64,000 nucleotides of DNA from Sphingomonadaceae bacterium (GCA_947454135.1 CANGJI010000006.1:1-64000); one strand, 5' to 3'; positions 26,586 to 35,315 are shown, counted from the stretch's first letter. Numbers and translations: made by a program. Notes: generated by a model from the sequence alone, not told the origin.

Positions 26586-27113
26586 ATGGCGCAGGCAATC
26601 ATGGCGGGCGGGTGCTTCTGGTGCACCGAGGCAGTCTTTCGCGATGTGGTGGGCGTGATCGACGTGGAAAGCGGCTATATCGGCGGCACGACGCCGGAAC
26701 CGACCTACAAGCAGGTGTGCAGCGGCACGACCGGCCATGCCGAAGCGATCCGCGTGACCTACGATCCCGAACTGCTTTCGCTGGACGACCTGCTCGACAT
26801 CCACTTCGCGACGCACGATCCAACGACGCTGAACCGGCAGGGCAATGACGTGGGCACGCAGTACCGCTCGGCGCTGTTTCCGGTGGATGACGAGCAGCGG
26901 GCGGCAATGGAAGCGGCGATTGCGCGTGCCGCAGCCGCCAGTCCCAAGCCGGTGGTGACGGTGATCGAAGGCCCCGCGACCTGGTATCCGGCGGAGGACT
27001 ACCATCAGGAGTATTGGCAGGGCGAAGGCCAGCGCAATCCCTATTGCCTCGCGGTGATCCCGCCCAAGTTGCAGAAGCTGCGCAAGAGCTTTGCGGGGAA
27101 GGTCAAGGCGTAA
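26586..27113 (+). CDS. msrA: Peptide-methionine (S)-S-oxide reductase
   Basis: The 175-residue protein begins with the MsrA signature AGGCFWCTEAVFR, whose first Cys (GCFWC) is the sulfenic-acid-forming residue. Further family marks are VESGYIGGTTPEPTYKQV, HAEAIRVTYDPE and the GNDVGTQYRSALF region. It repairs methionine S-sulfoxide with thioredoxin as electron donor in the cytoplasm. There is no signal peptide and no fused MsrB. Confidence 0.96.
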   Translation: MAQAIMAGGCFWCTEAVFRDVVGVIDVESGYIGGTTPEPTYKQVCSGTTGHAEAIRVTYDPELLSLDDLLDIHFATHDPTTLNRQGNDVGTQYRSALFPVDDEQRAAMEAAIARAAAASPKPVVTVIEGPATWYPAEDYHQEYWQGEGQRNPYCLAVIPPKLQKLRKSFAGKVKA

Positions 27114-27117
27114 GAGC

Positions 27118-28374
27118 CTACTTCCCCCACATCGCGGCGAAGAATCCGTCGATGCCGCCGTGTTCGGCCAGCATGCCGGGATCGCTGCGGAACCAGCCTT
27201 CCGGCGTGGGGGAAAGGCCTGCGGGGAGCTGCTCCGCCGTGATGGGGACAGGCCCGAGCGCCTTGACCCAGACGGCCTGCGCTTCCCCTTCGCCCGGTTC
27301 CAGCGAACAGACCGCATAGACGAGGCGGCCATCGGCGCGGATGGCGCCCGAAGCGCGTTCGAGAAGCGCGCGCTGGAGATCTTCGAGACCGGACTGGTCG
27401 ACAAGGCGGTGCAGCACGTCAGGATGGCGGCGACAGGTGCCGGTGGCGCTGCACGGCGCGTCGATCAGGACAGCGTCATAGAGCTCGCTGGGCCGCCACT
27501 GCATCGCATCGGCCGCCACGACATCGACAGACAGGCCGACGCGCGCGACATTCTCGCGCAGGCGTTCGAGGCGGCGGGCGGACTTGTCGAGCGCAGTTAC
27601 CTGCCAGCCGGCAGCGGCGAGCTGCATTGTCTTGCCGCCGGGCGCCGCGCAGAGATCGAGCACGCGGCGGCCCTCGCCGGGCCCCAGCAGGCGCGCGGGG
27701 ATGGAGGCGGCAAGGTCTTGCACCCACCAGGCACCTTCGCTGAACCCTTCAAGGCTTTCGATGGCGCCGCCGCGCGCGAGGCGGACATGGCCGGGGGCAA
27801 GCGACACCCCGCCAAGGCGCTCGGCCCATTCGGCGGTGCGGGCTGCATCGCGCAAGGCAAGATCGAGCGGTGGCGGGACCGCGAGACCGGCAGCGATGGC
27901 ATCGACGCGGCTTGGCCAGGCCGCGCTCCAGCGGGCTTGCACCGCAGCGGGGAGCGTGGGGCTGGCGGGGAGCCCGCCCGACCGCAGCACGGCGGAGAAC
28001 ACCCCGTGCGCAAGGCGGCGCGGACCACCCGTCAGCAGCGGCAGGCCCGTGGCGATCACCGCATGCGGCGGCAGGCCGAGCCGCAGCGCCTGCGCCAGCA
28101 TCAGCCGCAGCACGCTGCGCGCCTTGGCGTCTTCGGGCAGGATCTGGCGGGTGGCCGCATCGATCAGGCGGTCGAGATCGGGCAGCCAGCGCAAGGCTTC
28201 CTGCGCGATGGCAAGTGCAAGGGCGCGGTCATCGCCCCGCTCGATTGCGCGGAGCACCGGCGGGGCCGCCTGATCCAGCGGATCGCCGCGGCGAAGCACG
28301 GCATCGAGGAGGCGCAGGGCGGCGCGGCGGGCGGGGACGCCGGGGAGTTCGTCTGATGCAGGAGGCGGGGCCAT
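27118..28374 (-). CDS. RsmB/NOP-type 16S rRNA (cytosine-C5) methyltransferase
   Basis: From the MAPPPASDE start it has 418 residues. The N-terminal third is a NusB-like helical domain (RRAALRLLDAVLRRGDPLDQ). The C-terminal part is a SAM domain with LDLCAAPGGKTMQLA, DAPCSATGTCRRHPD and the catalytic Cys in YAVCSLEPGEGE. This pair of cysteines is the mark of RNA m5C methyltransferases. RsmB methylates C967 of 16S rRNA in Escherichia coli, and the exact target here is inferred. It is convergent with msrA and divergent from the DUF1674 gene. Confidence 0.88.
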   Translation of the reverse strand: MAPPPASDELPGVPARRAALRLLDAVLRRGDPLDQAAPPVLRAIERGDDRALALAIAQEALRWLPDLDRLIDAATRQILPEDAKARSVLRLMLAQALRLGLPPHAVIATGLPLLTGGPRRLAHGVFSAVLRSGGLPASPTLPAAVQARWSAAWPSRVDAIAAGLAVPPPLDLALRDAARTAEWAERLGGVSLAPGHVRLARGGAIESLEGFSEGAWWVQDLAASIPARLLGPGEGRRVLDLCAAPGGKTMQLAAAGWQVTALDKSARRLERLRENVARVGLSVDVVAADAMQWRPSELYDAVLIDAPCSATGTCRRHPDVLHRLVDQSGLEDLQRALLERASGAIRADGRLVYAVCSLEPGEGEAQAVWVKALGPVPITAEQLPAGLSPTPEGWFRSDPGMLAEHGGIDGFFAAMWGK

Positions 28375-28439
28375 TGCCGAGCCTATCGCGCGCGGTGCCC
28401 CCTTTGGCAATTGCGCATTGCGTCCATGCGGGGCAGGGA

Positions 28440-28622
28440 ATGCGCATGGAAAAGGAAACACCCCGCGCCACCAAGCGGCCCGGCTCGTTCACCCGGCCCG
28501 ATCATTGGTCCACCGCCCCCGCGCCCGAGCCGCGTACGGCCGAGAAGCGCGACGATCCCGATGGCCTCGATCCCACCCGCTTCGGCGATTGGGAGCGCAA
28601 CGGCATCGCGATTGATTTCTGA
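28440..28622 (+). CDS. DUF1674 small protein (SDHAF4-like)
   Basis: This 60-residue protein has the diagnostic C-terminus DPTRFGDWERNGIAIDF of DUF1674. The mitochondrial relative SDHAF4 helps assemble the succinate dehydrogenase flavoprotein subunit; the bacterial role is inferred. The N-terminal half is charged and probably disordered. The start is ATG 28,440, with a second ATG two codons later. It is convergent with the binding-protein gene. Confidence 0.87.
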   Translation: MRMEKETPRATKRPGSFTRPDHWSTAPAPEPRTAEKRDDPDGLDPTRFGDWERNGIAIDF

Positions 28623-28631
28623 TCAGCCGGC

Positions 28632-30125
28632 TTATCTCGGCAGTGCCGCCAGAGGCGGCAGCGGGTGCCAGCCCCACGGGTTGAGCGCAAAGCCGGTGAC
28701 GCCCGCGCGCACCAGCGACCAGCGCAAGGGCCGCGCGATCGGGATATAGGGATTGGCCGAGGTAATTTCGGCCTCGGCCTGCCCGAGGAGAAGCGACCGT
28801 TCGCGCATGTCGGCAGTCTGGCGGGCCTGCGCGAGCAGCTGGTCCCCGGCGACGTTGCAGGCGGGCTTGTGGACCGAGCAGGCAAGCTGGTTGAGGAACC
28901 ACGAGGCGCGGCCATAGCGCGCGGTGGCATCGATCAGGCGCAGATCGGCCGGCTTGTCCTCGCCAACTTGCACCGCGACCACGCCGATGGCCTTGAAATC
29001 GGCGGCGATGAGATCGATCACCCGGCGCGTGCCCGGCCCGTTTGGCGCGGCAATGCGCAGCACGGGCGCGGACTTGCCGCCAGCCATGTACCGCGTGACA
29101 CGCTCGGCCGCGAGCGCGCGGCGCTGTTCGAGCGCGACACCGACCCAGCGCTCACCGACATTGCCGGAATCGCCCTCGACCCCGGCGGAGACCACGCGCG
29201 TGGTCGGTTGCCAGCCGGCGATGTTGAACGCGGCAATGATCGCATCGCGGTCGATCGCGAGCGCCAGCGCCTCGCGGTTGGGCGCATCGGCAAGGAAGCC
29301 TTCGTCACGATCGACCAGCAGGCCGAACATGCCGATGACCGGATCGAGCTGCACGTTGCCACGCGCGAGGCCGGTCTGCTCGGTGAGCGGAAGGGAATCG
29401 ATCCGTCCGCCCAGCACGAGATCGGCCGCGCCTTCGTTGAACCGGTCCACCGCCTTGGGCGCCGACAGAAACTCGACCAGCAGATCGCGCGAGTGTCCGG
29501 AGAAGCCTTCTTCAGGCACGAGGCCGCGCTTTTCCGGCGGGATCAGCGAGAGCTTTGCCCCGCTGCCGTGCCGGGCAAAGCCCATCGGCCCCGAGCCGCG
29601 GCGGGCATAGGGCATGCCGAGTTCGGGCTGGGCCAGCAGGGTCAGCAGATCGGGAACCGGCGCGACGAGATCGATCTCGATCACCCGGTCCGCCATGACG
29701 CGCACTTGCTCGATGGCGGCAAGATCGAGCCCGAGCGGAGTGCCCTTGAGCTGCGAGAGCGCGCCCTTCAGCGCGGCGACGGCAGTTTCTGCGGTGATCC
29801 GCGCGCCGCCCGGCCACGTCCCGTCGCGCAGGCGGAAGATGTAGCTCTGGCCGTCGTCGGTGATGATCCAGCGATCGGCGATTGCCGGAACGATGTGCCC
29901 CTCGGCATCGAATGCGACGAGCCCTTCCACCGTGGCACCGCGCAAGGTGCGCGCGGCAGGGGAAAGGCGCAGGCTGCTGGTATCGAGCGCGCTGCGATCA
30001 CCGATGAGAGCAATGGGAAGCGGGCCTTCGCTGCGCCGTCCGCACGCCGAGACGCCCAGAACCAGCACACCGAGCCCGGCAAGGGCCAGGGCGGCAGCCA
30101 TGGAAAGGCGGGAAGCACGCACCAT
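28632..30125 (-). CDS. Peptide/oligopeptide ABC transporter substrate-binding lipoprotein
   Basis: The sequence is about 497 residues with a lipoprotein signal (MAAALALAGLGVLVLGVSAC; the Cys begins the mature chain). It resembles family 5 solute-binding proteins: LRLSPAARTLRGATVEGLVAFD, VPAIADRWIITDDGQSYIFRL, WPGGARITAETAVAAL. No permease or ATPase genes are adjacent, so it is an orphan binding protein or serves a transporter elsewhere. The C-terminal part is shorter and less typical than in DppA or OppA. The ATG at 30,143 is an alternative start. Confidence 0.75.
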   Translation of the reverse strand: MVRASRLSMAAALALAGLGVLVLGVSACGRRSEGPLPIALIGDRSALDTSSLRLSPAARTLRGATVEGLVAFDAEGHIVPAIADRWIITDDGQSYIFRLRDGTWPGGARITAETAVAALKGALSQLKGTPLGLDLAAIEQVRVMADRVIEIDLVAPVPDLLTLLAQPELGMPYARRGSGPMGFARHGSGAKLSLIPPEKRGLVPEEGFSGHSRDLLVEFLSAPKAVDRFNEGAADLVLGGRIDSLPLTEQTGLARGNVQLDPVIGMFGLLVDRDEGFLADAPNREALALAIDRDAIIAAFNIAGWQPTTRVVSAGVEGDSGNVGERWVGVALEQRRALAAERVTRYMAGGKSAPVLRIAAPNGPGTRRVIDLIAADFKAIGVVAVQVGEDKPADLRLIDATARYGRASWFLNQLACSVHKPACNVAGDQLLAQARQTADMRERSLLLGQAEAEITSANPYIPIARPLRWSLVRAGVTGFALNPWGWHPLPPLAALPR

Positions 30126-30227
30126 TGCATGCGGTGCTAGCACAGGGGGCAGCGCGGGTCAGCGTCGGAAGGACGGCGCGCGCCCGACAATCTTCAGAAA
30201 TTTTGCGCCGGAAATGATGGCTGGCGT

Positions 30228-30608
30228 TCAGATCTTGCGCAGGCGTGCAGGATCGACGGTCGCGAGGACCGGCTTGACGAAGCGCGGCGTGGAATGGGGC
30301 TGGCTGGCCACCGGCTCACGCGCCAGCTTGGGATCGATGTCTTCCAGAAAGGCGATGCCGAAGCGGTTTTCCTGGATCCAGGCGACGACGCCTTCGACCC
30401 AGCCGATATTGCGCAAGTTGATTTCGAGCTTGGCGCCGCGAGTGACCTTGACGTGCCCTTCAGCCATCATGCCGCCGCCCGAGAGATTGCGCACCTTGAC
30501 GCGATGCTCATCCCCAGTCCCGGCCAGACGCACGTCCGCCATGAGAAAGAGGCTGTCGCGCCCATCCTGCCGATGATCGAGTTCAGTCACGCCCGGTTTC
30601 CGTCTCAT
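30228..30608 (-). CDS. PilZ domain protein
   Basis: About 126 residues from the MRRKPGVTEL start. The single domain matches PilZ: HRVKVRNLSGGGMMAEG (the [D/N]xSxxG motif is NLSGGG) and the strand GVVAWIQENRFGIAF. PilZ domains bind cyclic di-GMP through an upstream RxxxR and the NxSxxG motif; here the Arg-rich part is RRKPGVTELDHRQDGR, so binding is possible but uncertain. A CtrA-like site lies about 100 bases upstream. Confidence 0.85.
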   Translation of the reverse strand: MRRKPGVTELDHRQDGRDSLFLMADVRLAGTGDEHRVKVRNLSGGGMMAEGHVKVTRGAKLEINLRNIGWVEGVVAWIQENRFGIAFLEDIDPKLAREPVASQPHSTPRFVKPVLATVDPARLRKI

Positions 30609-30704
30609 CTGCCAAGGGAGGCCTCCGCGATCAGGACGATGATCCGCCCTGAACGCCACGAAGAAAGTCGCAGAACTTTCTCGCGTATTGCTAAGCGAGG
30701 CTGG

Positions 30705-30719
30705 CTAACGGAACCTTAA
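30705..30719. promoter_or_regulatory. CtrA-like site upstream of the PilZ gene
   Basis: CTAA-N7-TTAA (30,705-30,719) differs by one base from the alphaproteobacterial CtrA consensus TTAA-N7-TTAA. CtrA controls motility and cell-cycle genes in related bacteria. A single near match is weak evidence. Confidence 0.3.
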
Positions 30720-30802
30720 ATCGGCGCCGGAACAAGGTGTTTTTGCTTATACTGTACCGGAGCGGGACATTCTCGGGTCCAAGTATGTCCGCCCCGAAAT
30801 CC

Positions 30803-31261
30803 TCACATATCGCGGGAGATCTTCTCACGCCGCTCGTGGGCTTCCTGCGCCTCTACAGTCATCGTGGCGATCGGACGGGCGATCAGGCGGCCGAGACCGA
30901 TTGGTTCACCGGTGACTTCGCAATACCCGTATTCGCCTTCATCGATCCGGCGCATCGCGGCATCGATCTTGGCGATCAGCTTGCGCTGGCGATCACGCGT
31001 GCGCAGTTCGATGCCCCATTCGGTCTCGCTCGAGGCGCGGTCGTTGAGATCTGGTTCACGGATGGGCCCATCCTGCAGTGCGGAGAGCGTGCCGGCAGAA
31101 GCCGAGAGAATGGACTTCTTCCATTCGAGCAGCAGGCGGCGGAAATAGTCCTGCTGGGCTTCGCCCATATAGGGCTCATCATCGGAAGGCAGATAATCAC
31201 CGGGCATGGCCCGACGGGCTTTGGCCAGAACGTCGATTTCGTCACTCAAAACCCCAGCCAT
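30803..31261 (-). CDS. dksA: RNA polymerase-binding factor DksA (single-Cys type)
   Basis: From ATG 31,261 (GGAGGGCC upstream) it has 152 residues. A coiled coil (about 35-110) leads to the globular end YGYCEVTGEPIGLGRL. The classic DksA has four zinc-binding cysteines; here only one remains (CEVTG) and the others are replaced, as reported for some alphaproteobacterial DksA proteins. DksA inserts into the RNA polymerase secondary channel and works with ppGpp in the stringent response. The tip residues cannot be judged without alignment. Confidence 0.9.
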   Translation of the reverse strand: MAGVLSDEIDVLAKARRAMPGDYLPSDDEPYMGEAQQDYFRRLLLEWKKSILSASAGTLSALQDGPIREPDLNDRASSETEWGIELRTRDRQRKLIAKIDAAMRRIDEGEYGYCEVTGEPIGLGRLIARPIATMTVEAQEAHERREKISRDM

Positions 31262-31436
31262 CCGGCCCTCCAAGCACCAGCTCTTGCGACCCCCGGCGCT
31301 GCGACGTCCGCAGACGGACGCGCGTGGCTCCCGGTTTGCCGGGCCTATAGGCAAGTCACGGAATCCGTACAAGGTTTTCCTCGGAGGCAATGCGAAGTTG
31401 TACCCAGCGCGATCACCTAGGCTCTTTTTTTCGGCG

Positions 31437-31465
31437 TTAACCAATTGTTGACCAAGATTGTTGAC
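31437..31465. promoter_or_regulatory. dksA/Sel1 divergent promoter region with repeated ATTGTTGAC
   Basis: ATTGTTGAC occurs twice, at 31,444-31,452 and 31,457-31,465, a 13-base step. It overlaps TTAA-N7-TTGAC (31,437-31,451), a near match to a CtrA box. The region lies between divergently transcribed dksA and the Sel1-type gene and probably contains both promoters. Confidence 0.3.
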
Positions 31466-31522
31466 TTTGTGGCTGCCCGGCGAAGCTCGATTTCGGCACC
31501 GGGGGGGACGGGAAAAGAGTTT

Positions 31523-31873
31523 ATGGCACAGACATGGATCAAGCTGGTTTCGGACACCACCGCTTCCGCCTGCGGAATTGACAGCGACGCCACCGACACG
31601 CTCGTCGCCACTTGCCTCGCCGCTGCGGCAGAGGGCGATATGGAGGCGTTGTTCGACCTTGGCGTTGCCTATTCGACCGGCAGCCACGGCGCGCCGTGCG
31701 ACCTGATCGAGGCGCACAAGTGGTTCAACCTCGCCGCAGTGGGCGGGCACGAAGAAGCCGCGACTTGCCGCGCCGAAGTATCGGACGACATGACCGCGCG
31801 CGAAATCGCCGAAGCCCAGCGCCGCGCGCGCGAATGGCTGCGCATGACGCGGACCGACAGCCAGGCCGCTTGA
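31523..31873 (+). CDS. Small Sel1-repeat-like protein
   Basis: From ATG 31,523 the product has 116 residues. GDMEALFDLGVAYSTG and LIEAHKWFNLAAVGGHEEAA form one Sel1/TPR-like repeat pair, with flanking helices. Sel1 repeats mediate protein-protein contacts. There is no signal peptide. The upstream GGGAAAAGAG is a fair ribosome site. Role unknown; many alphaproteobacteria have a small Sel1 protein of this sort near dksA, which may be chance. Confidence 0.75.
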   Translation: MAQTWIKLVSDTTASACGIDSDATDTLVATCLAAAAEGDMEALFDLGVAYSTGSHGAPCDLIEAHKWFNLAAVGGHEEAATCRAEVSDDMTAREIAEAQRRAREWLRMTRTDSQAA

Positions 31874-31888
31874 GCGCTTCAGCCAATA

Positions 31889-31951
31889 CCCCTCCGCCAC
31901 CCGCATTGCGGGCAGCCCCTTCCCCGATTGCCTTCCGCAACACCGGGGAAG
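31889..31951. repeat. Palindromic repeat between convergent genes
   Basis: CCCTCCGCCACCCGCATT is followed by a hairpin with CTTCCCCG (31,919-31,926) and CGGGGAAG (31,944-31,951). It resembles the CCTCCACCAC...CCTCCCCATTT repeats at 16.6 and 40.5 kb. Lying between two stop codons, it can act as a bidirectional terminator. Confidence 0.6.
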
Positions 31952-31963
31952 ATCCGAGCGATC

Positions 31964-33106
31964 TCAGCCCTTCCTGAAGGGCGTGCGTTCACCGAGCCAG
32001 AGTTGTTCCTGCGCCACGCCTTGCCGTTCGCGCGTCAGGAAATCGGCGATGGCGCTGCGGAAACCCGGATCGGTGATCCAATGCGCCGACCACGTCGGCA
32101 CCGGCTTGTAGCCGCGTGCCAGCTTGTGCTGGCCCTGCGCGCCCGCCTCCACCCGCCCGAGGCCCAGCGCGATCGCAGCGTCGATGGCCTGATAGTAGCA
32201 CAACTCGAAGTGCAGGAACGGCTTGTCGATGACCGCGCCCCAGTAGCGGCCGTAGAGCGCTTCCGACCCGACGAAATTCAGCGCGCCCGCGACAGGCTGC
32301 TCCCCGATGAAGGCCATGACCAGCAGGATGCGGTCCGCCATGCGCTCGCCCATCAGGGTGAAGGCCTCGCGCGTCAGATAGGGCCTGCCCCATTTGCGGG
32401 CACCGGTATCCTGATAGAACACCCAGAAGGCATCCCAATGCTCCGGGCGGATTGCATCCCCGGTCAGGTGGCGGATCTCGACCCCGTCCTGCGCCTTCGC
32501 CCGTTCCTTGCGCAGGTTCTTGCGCTTCTCGGAGGATAATGCGCTTAGGAAATCATCGAAGCTGGCATAGCCTTGGTTGTCCCAGTGGAACTGGGTATCG
32601 GTGCGCAGGAGCCAGCCGGCTTCCTGAAAGACCGGAAGCTGCGCGGGCTCGATGAAGGTCGCGTGGGCGGAAGAGAGGTTGTTCTGCTCGCAGATCTGCT
32701 CGGCCACGCGCAGCAGCGGCACACCCAGCGCCGCCAGGTTTGACGGATGTTCGCCCGTCAGCAGGCGCGGGCCGGTCGCGGGCGTGAAGGGCACGCTGAT
32801 CTGAAGCTTGGGGTAATACTGCCCGCCCGCGCGGTGCCAGGCATCGGCCCAGCTGTGATCGAACACATATTCGCCCTGGCTGTGGCCCTTGAGATAAGCC
32901 GGGAGCGCAGCGGCGGCGACGCCCTCGGCATCTTCGATCACCAGCGGCAGGGGCGACCAGCCGCTGCGACCGCCGACGCTGCCCGATTCCTCCAGCAGCG
33001 TCAGAAAGGCGTGACTGGTGAAAGGATTGCCGGGCCCGGCAAGCGCGTCCCACTCGGCGGCGGGAATCTCGCCGACAGCGTGGTGGACGCGTGCGGTGAT
33101 GCTCAC
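31964..33106 (-). CDS. GNAT/FemAB-like N-acyltransferase (DUF482 type)
   Basis: This 380-residue protein matches the DUF482 family of predicted N-acyltransferases with tandem GNAT-like folds: GNPFTSHAFLTLLEESG near the start, YYPKLQISVPFTPATGPRLL in the middle and GRVEAGAQGQHKLARGYKP in the second half. These are cytoplasmic acyl- or aminoacyl-transferases of largely unknown substrate, sometimes called peptidogalycan proteins. Its stop overlaps no gene, but its ATG overlaps the GDPD stop upstream, so it ends a five-gene leftward unit. Confidence 0.8.
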   Translation of the reverse strand: MSITARVHHAVGEIPAAEWDALAGPGNPFTSHAFLTLLEESGSVGGRSGWSPLPLVIEDAEGVAAAALPAYLKGHSQGEYVFDHSWADAWHRAGGQYYPKLQISVPFTPATGPRLLTGEHPSNLAALGVPLLRVAEQICEQNNLSSAHATFIEPAQLPVFQEAGWLLRTDTQFHWDNQGYASFDDFLSALSSEKRKNLRKERAKAQDGVEIRHLTGDAIRPEHWDAFWVFYQDTGARKWGRPYLTREAFTLMGERMADRILLVMAFIGEQPVAGALNFVGSEALYGRYWGAVIDKPFLHFELCYYQAIDAAIALGLGRVEAGAQGQHKLARGYKPVPTWSAHWITDPGFRSAIADFLTRERQGVAQEQLWLGERTPFRKG

Positions 33107-33909
33107 GCGCGGGTGGCCTTGCTCAGCCCCGCTCCTTCCGCAATCGGACCATCACCGTGGCGCAGCGCCCGCTCCATGAGCTCGGGAGTGTTGACGGTCC
33201 ACGTGAGCACAGGGAAACCGCGCCTCTGCTGCGAACCGGCAAAGCGGCTGGGCATGTCGGTGATGTCGTAGGCGAGGAAATCGGGCTTGGCCTGCCACAG
33301 CATCATGTGGCGGCGGGTGCGCGCGAAGAGCGTGCGGCTGCCCTCTTCCATCATCACGAGGCCGCGCACGACATGCGAGGAATGGCGGGCAAACCAGCTG
33401 GAAACGCGCGGATCGAAGCTCATCACCGCGACCGGCCCGCGATAGCCTTCGAGCATGCGGCGCACCGCGAGGCAGATTGCGGGGATGCGCGTGGAGGGCC
33501 GCGTCTTGATCTCGATCAGCAGAGGTACGCGGCCCGCGACGAGATCGAGCAGCTGGCGCAGGCTGGGGATCGTATCCGCGTCGTTGCCGATGATGCGGAT
33601 CTGGCCAAGCTTGGCCGCGCTGCGTTCGATGACCAGGCCGGTTTCGGCGGTCAGGCGATCAAGCTCCCAATCGTGGAAGACCATGGCCTGCCCGTCGCTG
33701 CTGCGCTGCACATCGCATTCGATGCCGTACCCGGCCTCGATGGCCGCAGCAAAGGCTGACATCGCGTTTTCCGGCAAGGTCGTGCCGTTGGGCCCGGGCC
33801 CGTGCAAGCCGCGGTGCGCATAGGTCACGCCCTTGAGCCAGGCCACCTTCTCCGCCTGCGGCGGAGGGGCAAGCAGGCGATCAAGCAGGATGGAGAGCAA
33901 ATACAGCAT
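33103..33909 (-). CDS. Glycerophosphodiester phosphodiesterase
   Basis: The start MLYLLSILLDRLLAPP gives 268 residues. The GDPD TIM barrel is shown by YAHRGLHGPGPNGTTLPENA (His-Arg active site), the metal-binding Glu/Asp in GIECDVQRSSDGQAMVFHD, and LLIEIKTRPS. It hydrolyses glycerophosphodiesters from phospholipids to glycerol 3-phosphate and an alcohol. An N-terminal hydrophobic stretch may associate it with the membrane. Its ATG lies inside the 3' end of the upstream RidA gene (29-base overlap), suggesting coupling. Confidence 0.9.
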   Translation of the reverse strand: MLYLLSILLDRLLAPPPQAEKVAWLKGVTYAHRGLHGPGPNGTTLPENAMSAFAAAIEAGYGIECDVQRSSDGQAMVFHDWELDRLTAETGLVIERSAAKLGQIRIIGNDADTIPSLRQLLDLVAGRVPLLIEIKTRPSTRIPAICLAVRRMLEGYRGPVAVMSFDPRVSSWFARHSSHVVRGLVMMEEGSRTLFARTRRHMMLWQAKPDFLAYDITDMPSRFAGSQQRRGFPVLTWTVNTPELMERALRHGDGPIAEGAGLSKATRA

Positions 33910-34351
33910 CGATTTCCACTGCGCAGCCGAGGGGGAGCGAAGGCACGCCGACAGCGCTGCGGCTATGCTTGCCGGCATCCCCCAGTACCGCGACCATGAG
34001 TTCCGAGGCGCCATTGGCGACCTTGGGCTGATCGGTGAAATCAGGCGTGCAATTGACGAAAGCGCCAAGCTTCACGACACGGGCGATCCGGTCCAGCGAG
34101 CCAAGCGCGGCCTGCGCCTGCGCCAGGAGCATGAGGCCGCAGCCGCGCGCGGCGTCGTAACCCTGCTCGACCGTGAGATCATCGCCAAGCCGGCCCTTGA
34201 CCAGCGTACCGTCGACGAACGAGACTTGGCCCGAGACATAGAGGAACCCGCCGGCTTCGACCGTGGGAACATAGGCGGCGACCGGTGCGGCCGGTGTGGG
34301 CAGGGTGATGCCGAGTTCGGCAAGTCTGGCGGCGGTGTCACTCATCGTCAT
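33881..34351 (-). CDS. RidA/YjgF family protein
   Basis: At 156 residues this is the longer RidA subfamily found in alphaproteobacteria. GGFLYVSGQVSFVDG and IARVVKLGAFVNCTPDF are family landmarks, followed by VPSLPLGCAVEIDAVFAL. RidA enzymes hydrolyse reactive enamines and imines from PLP enzymes; this subgroup may have a different function, as the deaminase Arg region is not obvious. It begins immediately after the HAD gene stop (TGA-ATG). Confidence 0.87.
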   Translation of the reverse strand: MTMSDTAARLAELGITLPTPAAPVAAYVPTVEAGGFLYVSGQVSFVDGTLVKGRLGDDLTVEQGYDAARGCGLMLLAQAQAALGSLDRIARVVKLGAFVNCTPDFTDQPKVANGASELMVAVLGDAGKHSRSAVGVPSLPLGCAVEIDAVFALHPA

Positions 34352-34990
34352 TCACTCCCCAAATCCTTCTTGGGTTATACGGTCCATAAGCCAGGGCAGC
34401 GCGTGCTCCCACTGGTCGATACGGGCATGGGCGTGGCCCTTGACATGCGCGCAATCGATGTGGCGCGCGATCAATGGTTCGCCGCAAAGGTGCAGGCGGC
34501 TGACATGGGGGGCGATTTCCATCACCGAGCCATGATGCTGCGGCAGATCATCGATGAACACCGCTTGGCTGGGCTGGTATTCGTCGAGGATGGCCTTGAG
34601 CGCAGGGCCCTTCGGCCCCTGGTTGGTGAACACGCGGGCGTGGATGCCGACATCCATGAGTTGGCGCGCGCGCGCCTCCCGGCGTTCATCGGTGAGGTTC
34701 GTCAGGATCACCACGTCGGCATGCTCGGCGAGCGCATTGATGCCCTCGACCGCACCGGCGATCGCGCCCTGACGGTGCATCTGGGTATCGAAGAACAGGC
34801 CGAGCAGGCGCCAGATTTCCGGCCCCGGCACAGGATCGCCGCTGCCAGCATAGCGCATGGCCTTGCTGAAATCGCTGTCCTCCATCACGAAATCGATGCC
34901 GTGATGTTCGCCCAGCCAGTCCTTGTAGGGTACGATCATGTGCAGCAGCACTTCGTCGCAATCGCTGATCACCAGCGGTCTTGCCATCAC
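34352..34990 (-). CDS. HAD family hydrolase
   Basis: The 212-residue protein starts MMARPLVISDCDEVLLHM, where DCDEVL is the HAD nucleophile motif (DxD). VVILTNLTDERR is motif II (TN), KGPAL carries the motif III Lys and AVFIDDLPQHHGSV is motif IV. It is likely a phosphatase of unknown substrate. It overlaps the upstream DUF3572 gene by 4 bases and is followed by RidA, an arrangement repeated in related genomes. Confidence 0.88.
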   Translation of the reverse strand: MMARPLVISDCDEVLLHMIVPYKDWLGEHHGIDFVMEDSDFSKAMRYAGSGDPVPGPEIWRLLGLFFDTQMHRQGAIAGAVEGINALAEHADVVILTNLTDERREARARQLMDVGIHARVFTNQGPKGPALKAILDEYQPSQAVFIDDLPQHHGSVMEIAPHVSRLHLCGEPLIARHIDCAHVKGHAHARIDQWEHALPWLMDRITQEGFGE

Positions 34991-35244
34991 AGTTTCTCCC
35001 GGGTGGCAGCAAGCGCAGCCGGGGACATGCCCAGCGCTTCAGCCGCCGCAATCAGATCAGCCTCATGCCCGCAGAGGAACTCGAGCACCGCGCCCTGCAC
35101 CGCCGGATCGCCCAGCCCGGTGCGCAATTCGTCCGGCGTAAGGCCTGTCAGCGAAAGGAAACGCTCGGCACGGCTCGCATCGCCGAGCACCCAACCGAGC
35201 GCCTGCAGCGCCGTAGCGGCAGGATCGGAAGCAGGGGCGGACAA
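34987..35244 (-). CDS. DUF3572 protein
   Basis: This 85-residue all-helical protein matches DUF3572: ATALQALGWVLGDASRAERFL and LTGLTPDELRTGLGDPAV, ending in EFLCGHEADLIAAAEALG. The family is restricted to alphaproteobacteria and has no known activity. It is divergent from divK over 71 bases, its usual neighbour, and first of the leftward unit DUF3572-HAD-RidA-GDPD-GNAT. Confidence 0.87.
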   Translation of the reverse strand: MSAPASDPAATALQALGWVLGDASRAERFLSLTGLTPDELRTGLGDPAVQGAVLEFLCGHEADLIAAAEALGMSPAALAATREKL

Positions 35245-35315
35245 GCGGACGATTGTCAGGGCCTTTCGGGGTCTCTAGGCAAGTGCCCGGTGGGGGCATG
35301 GGGACCGGAGTGTCA

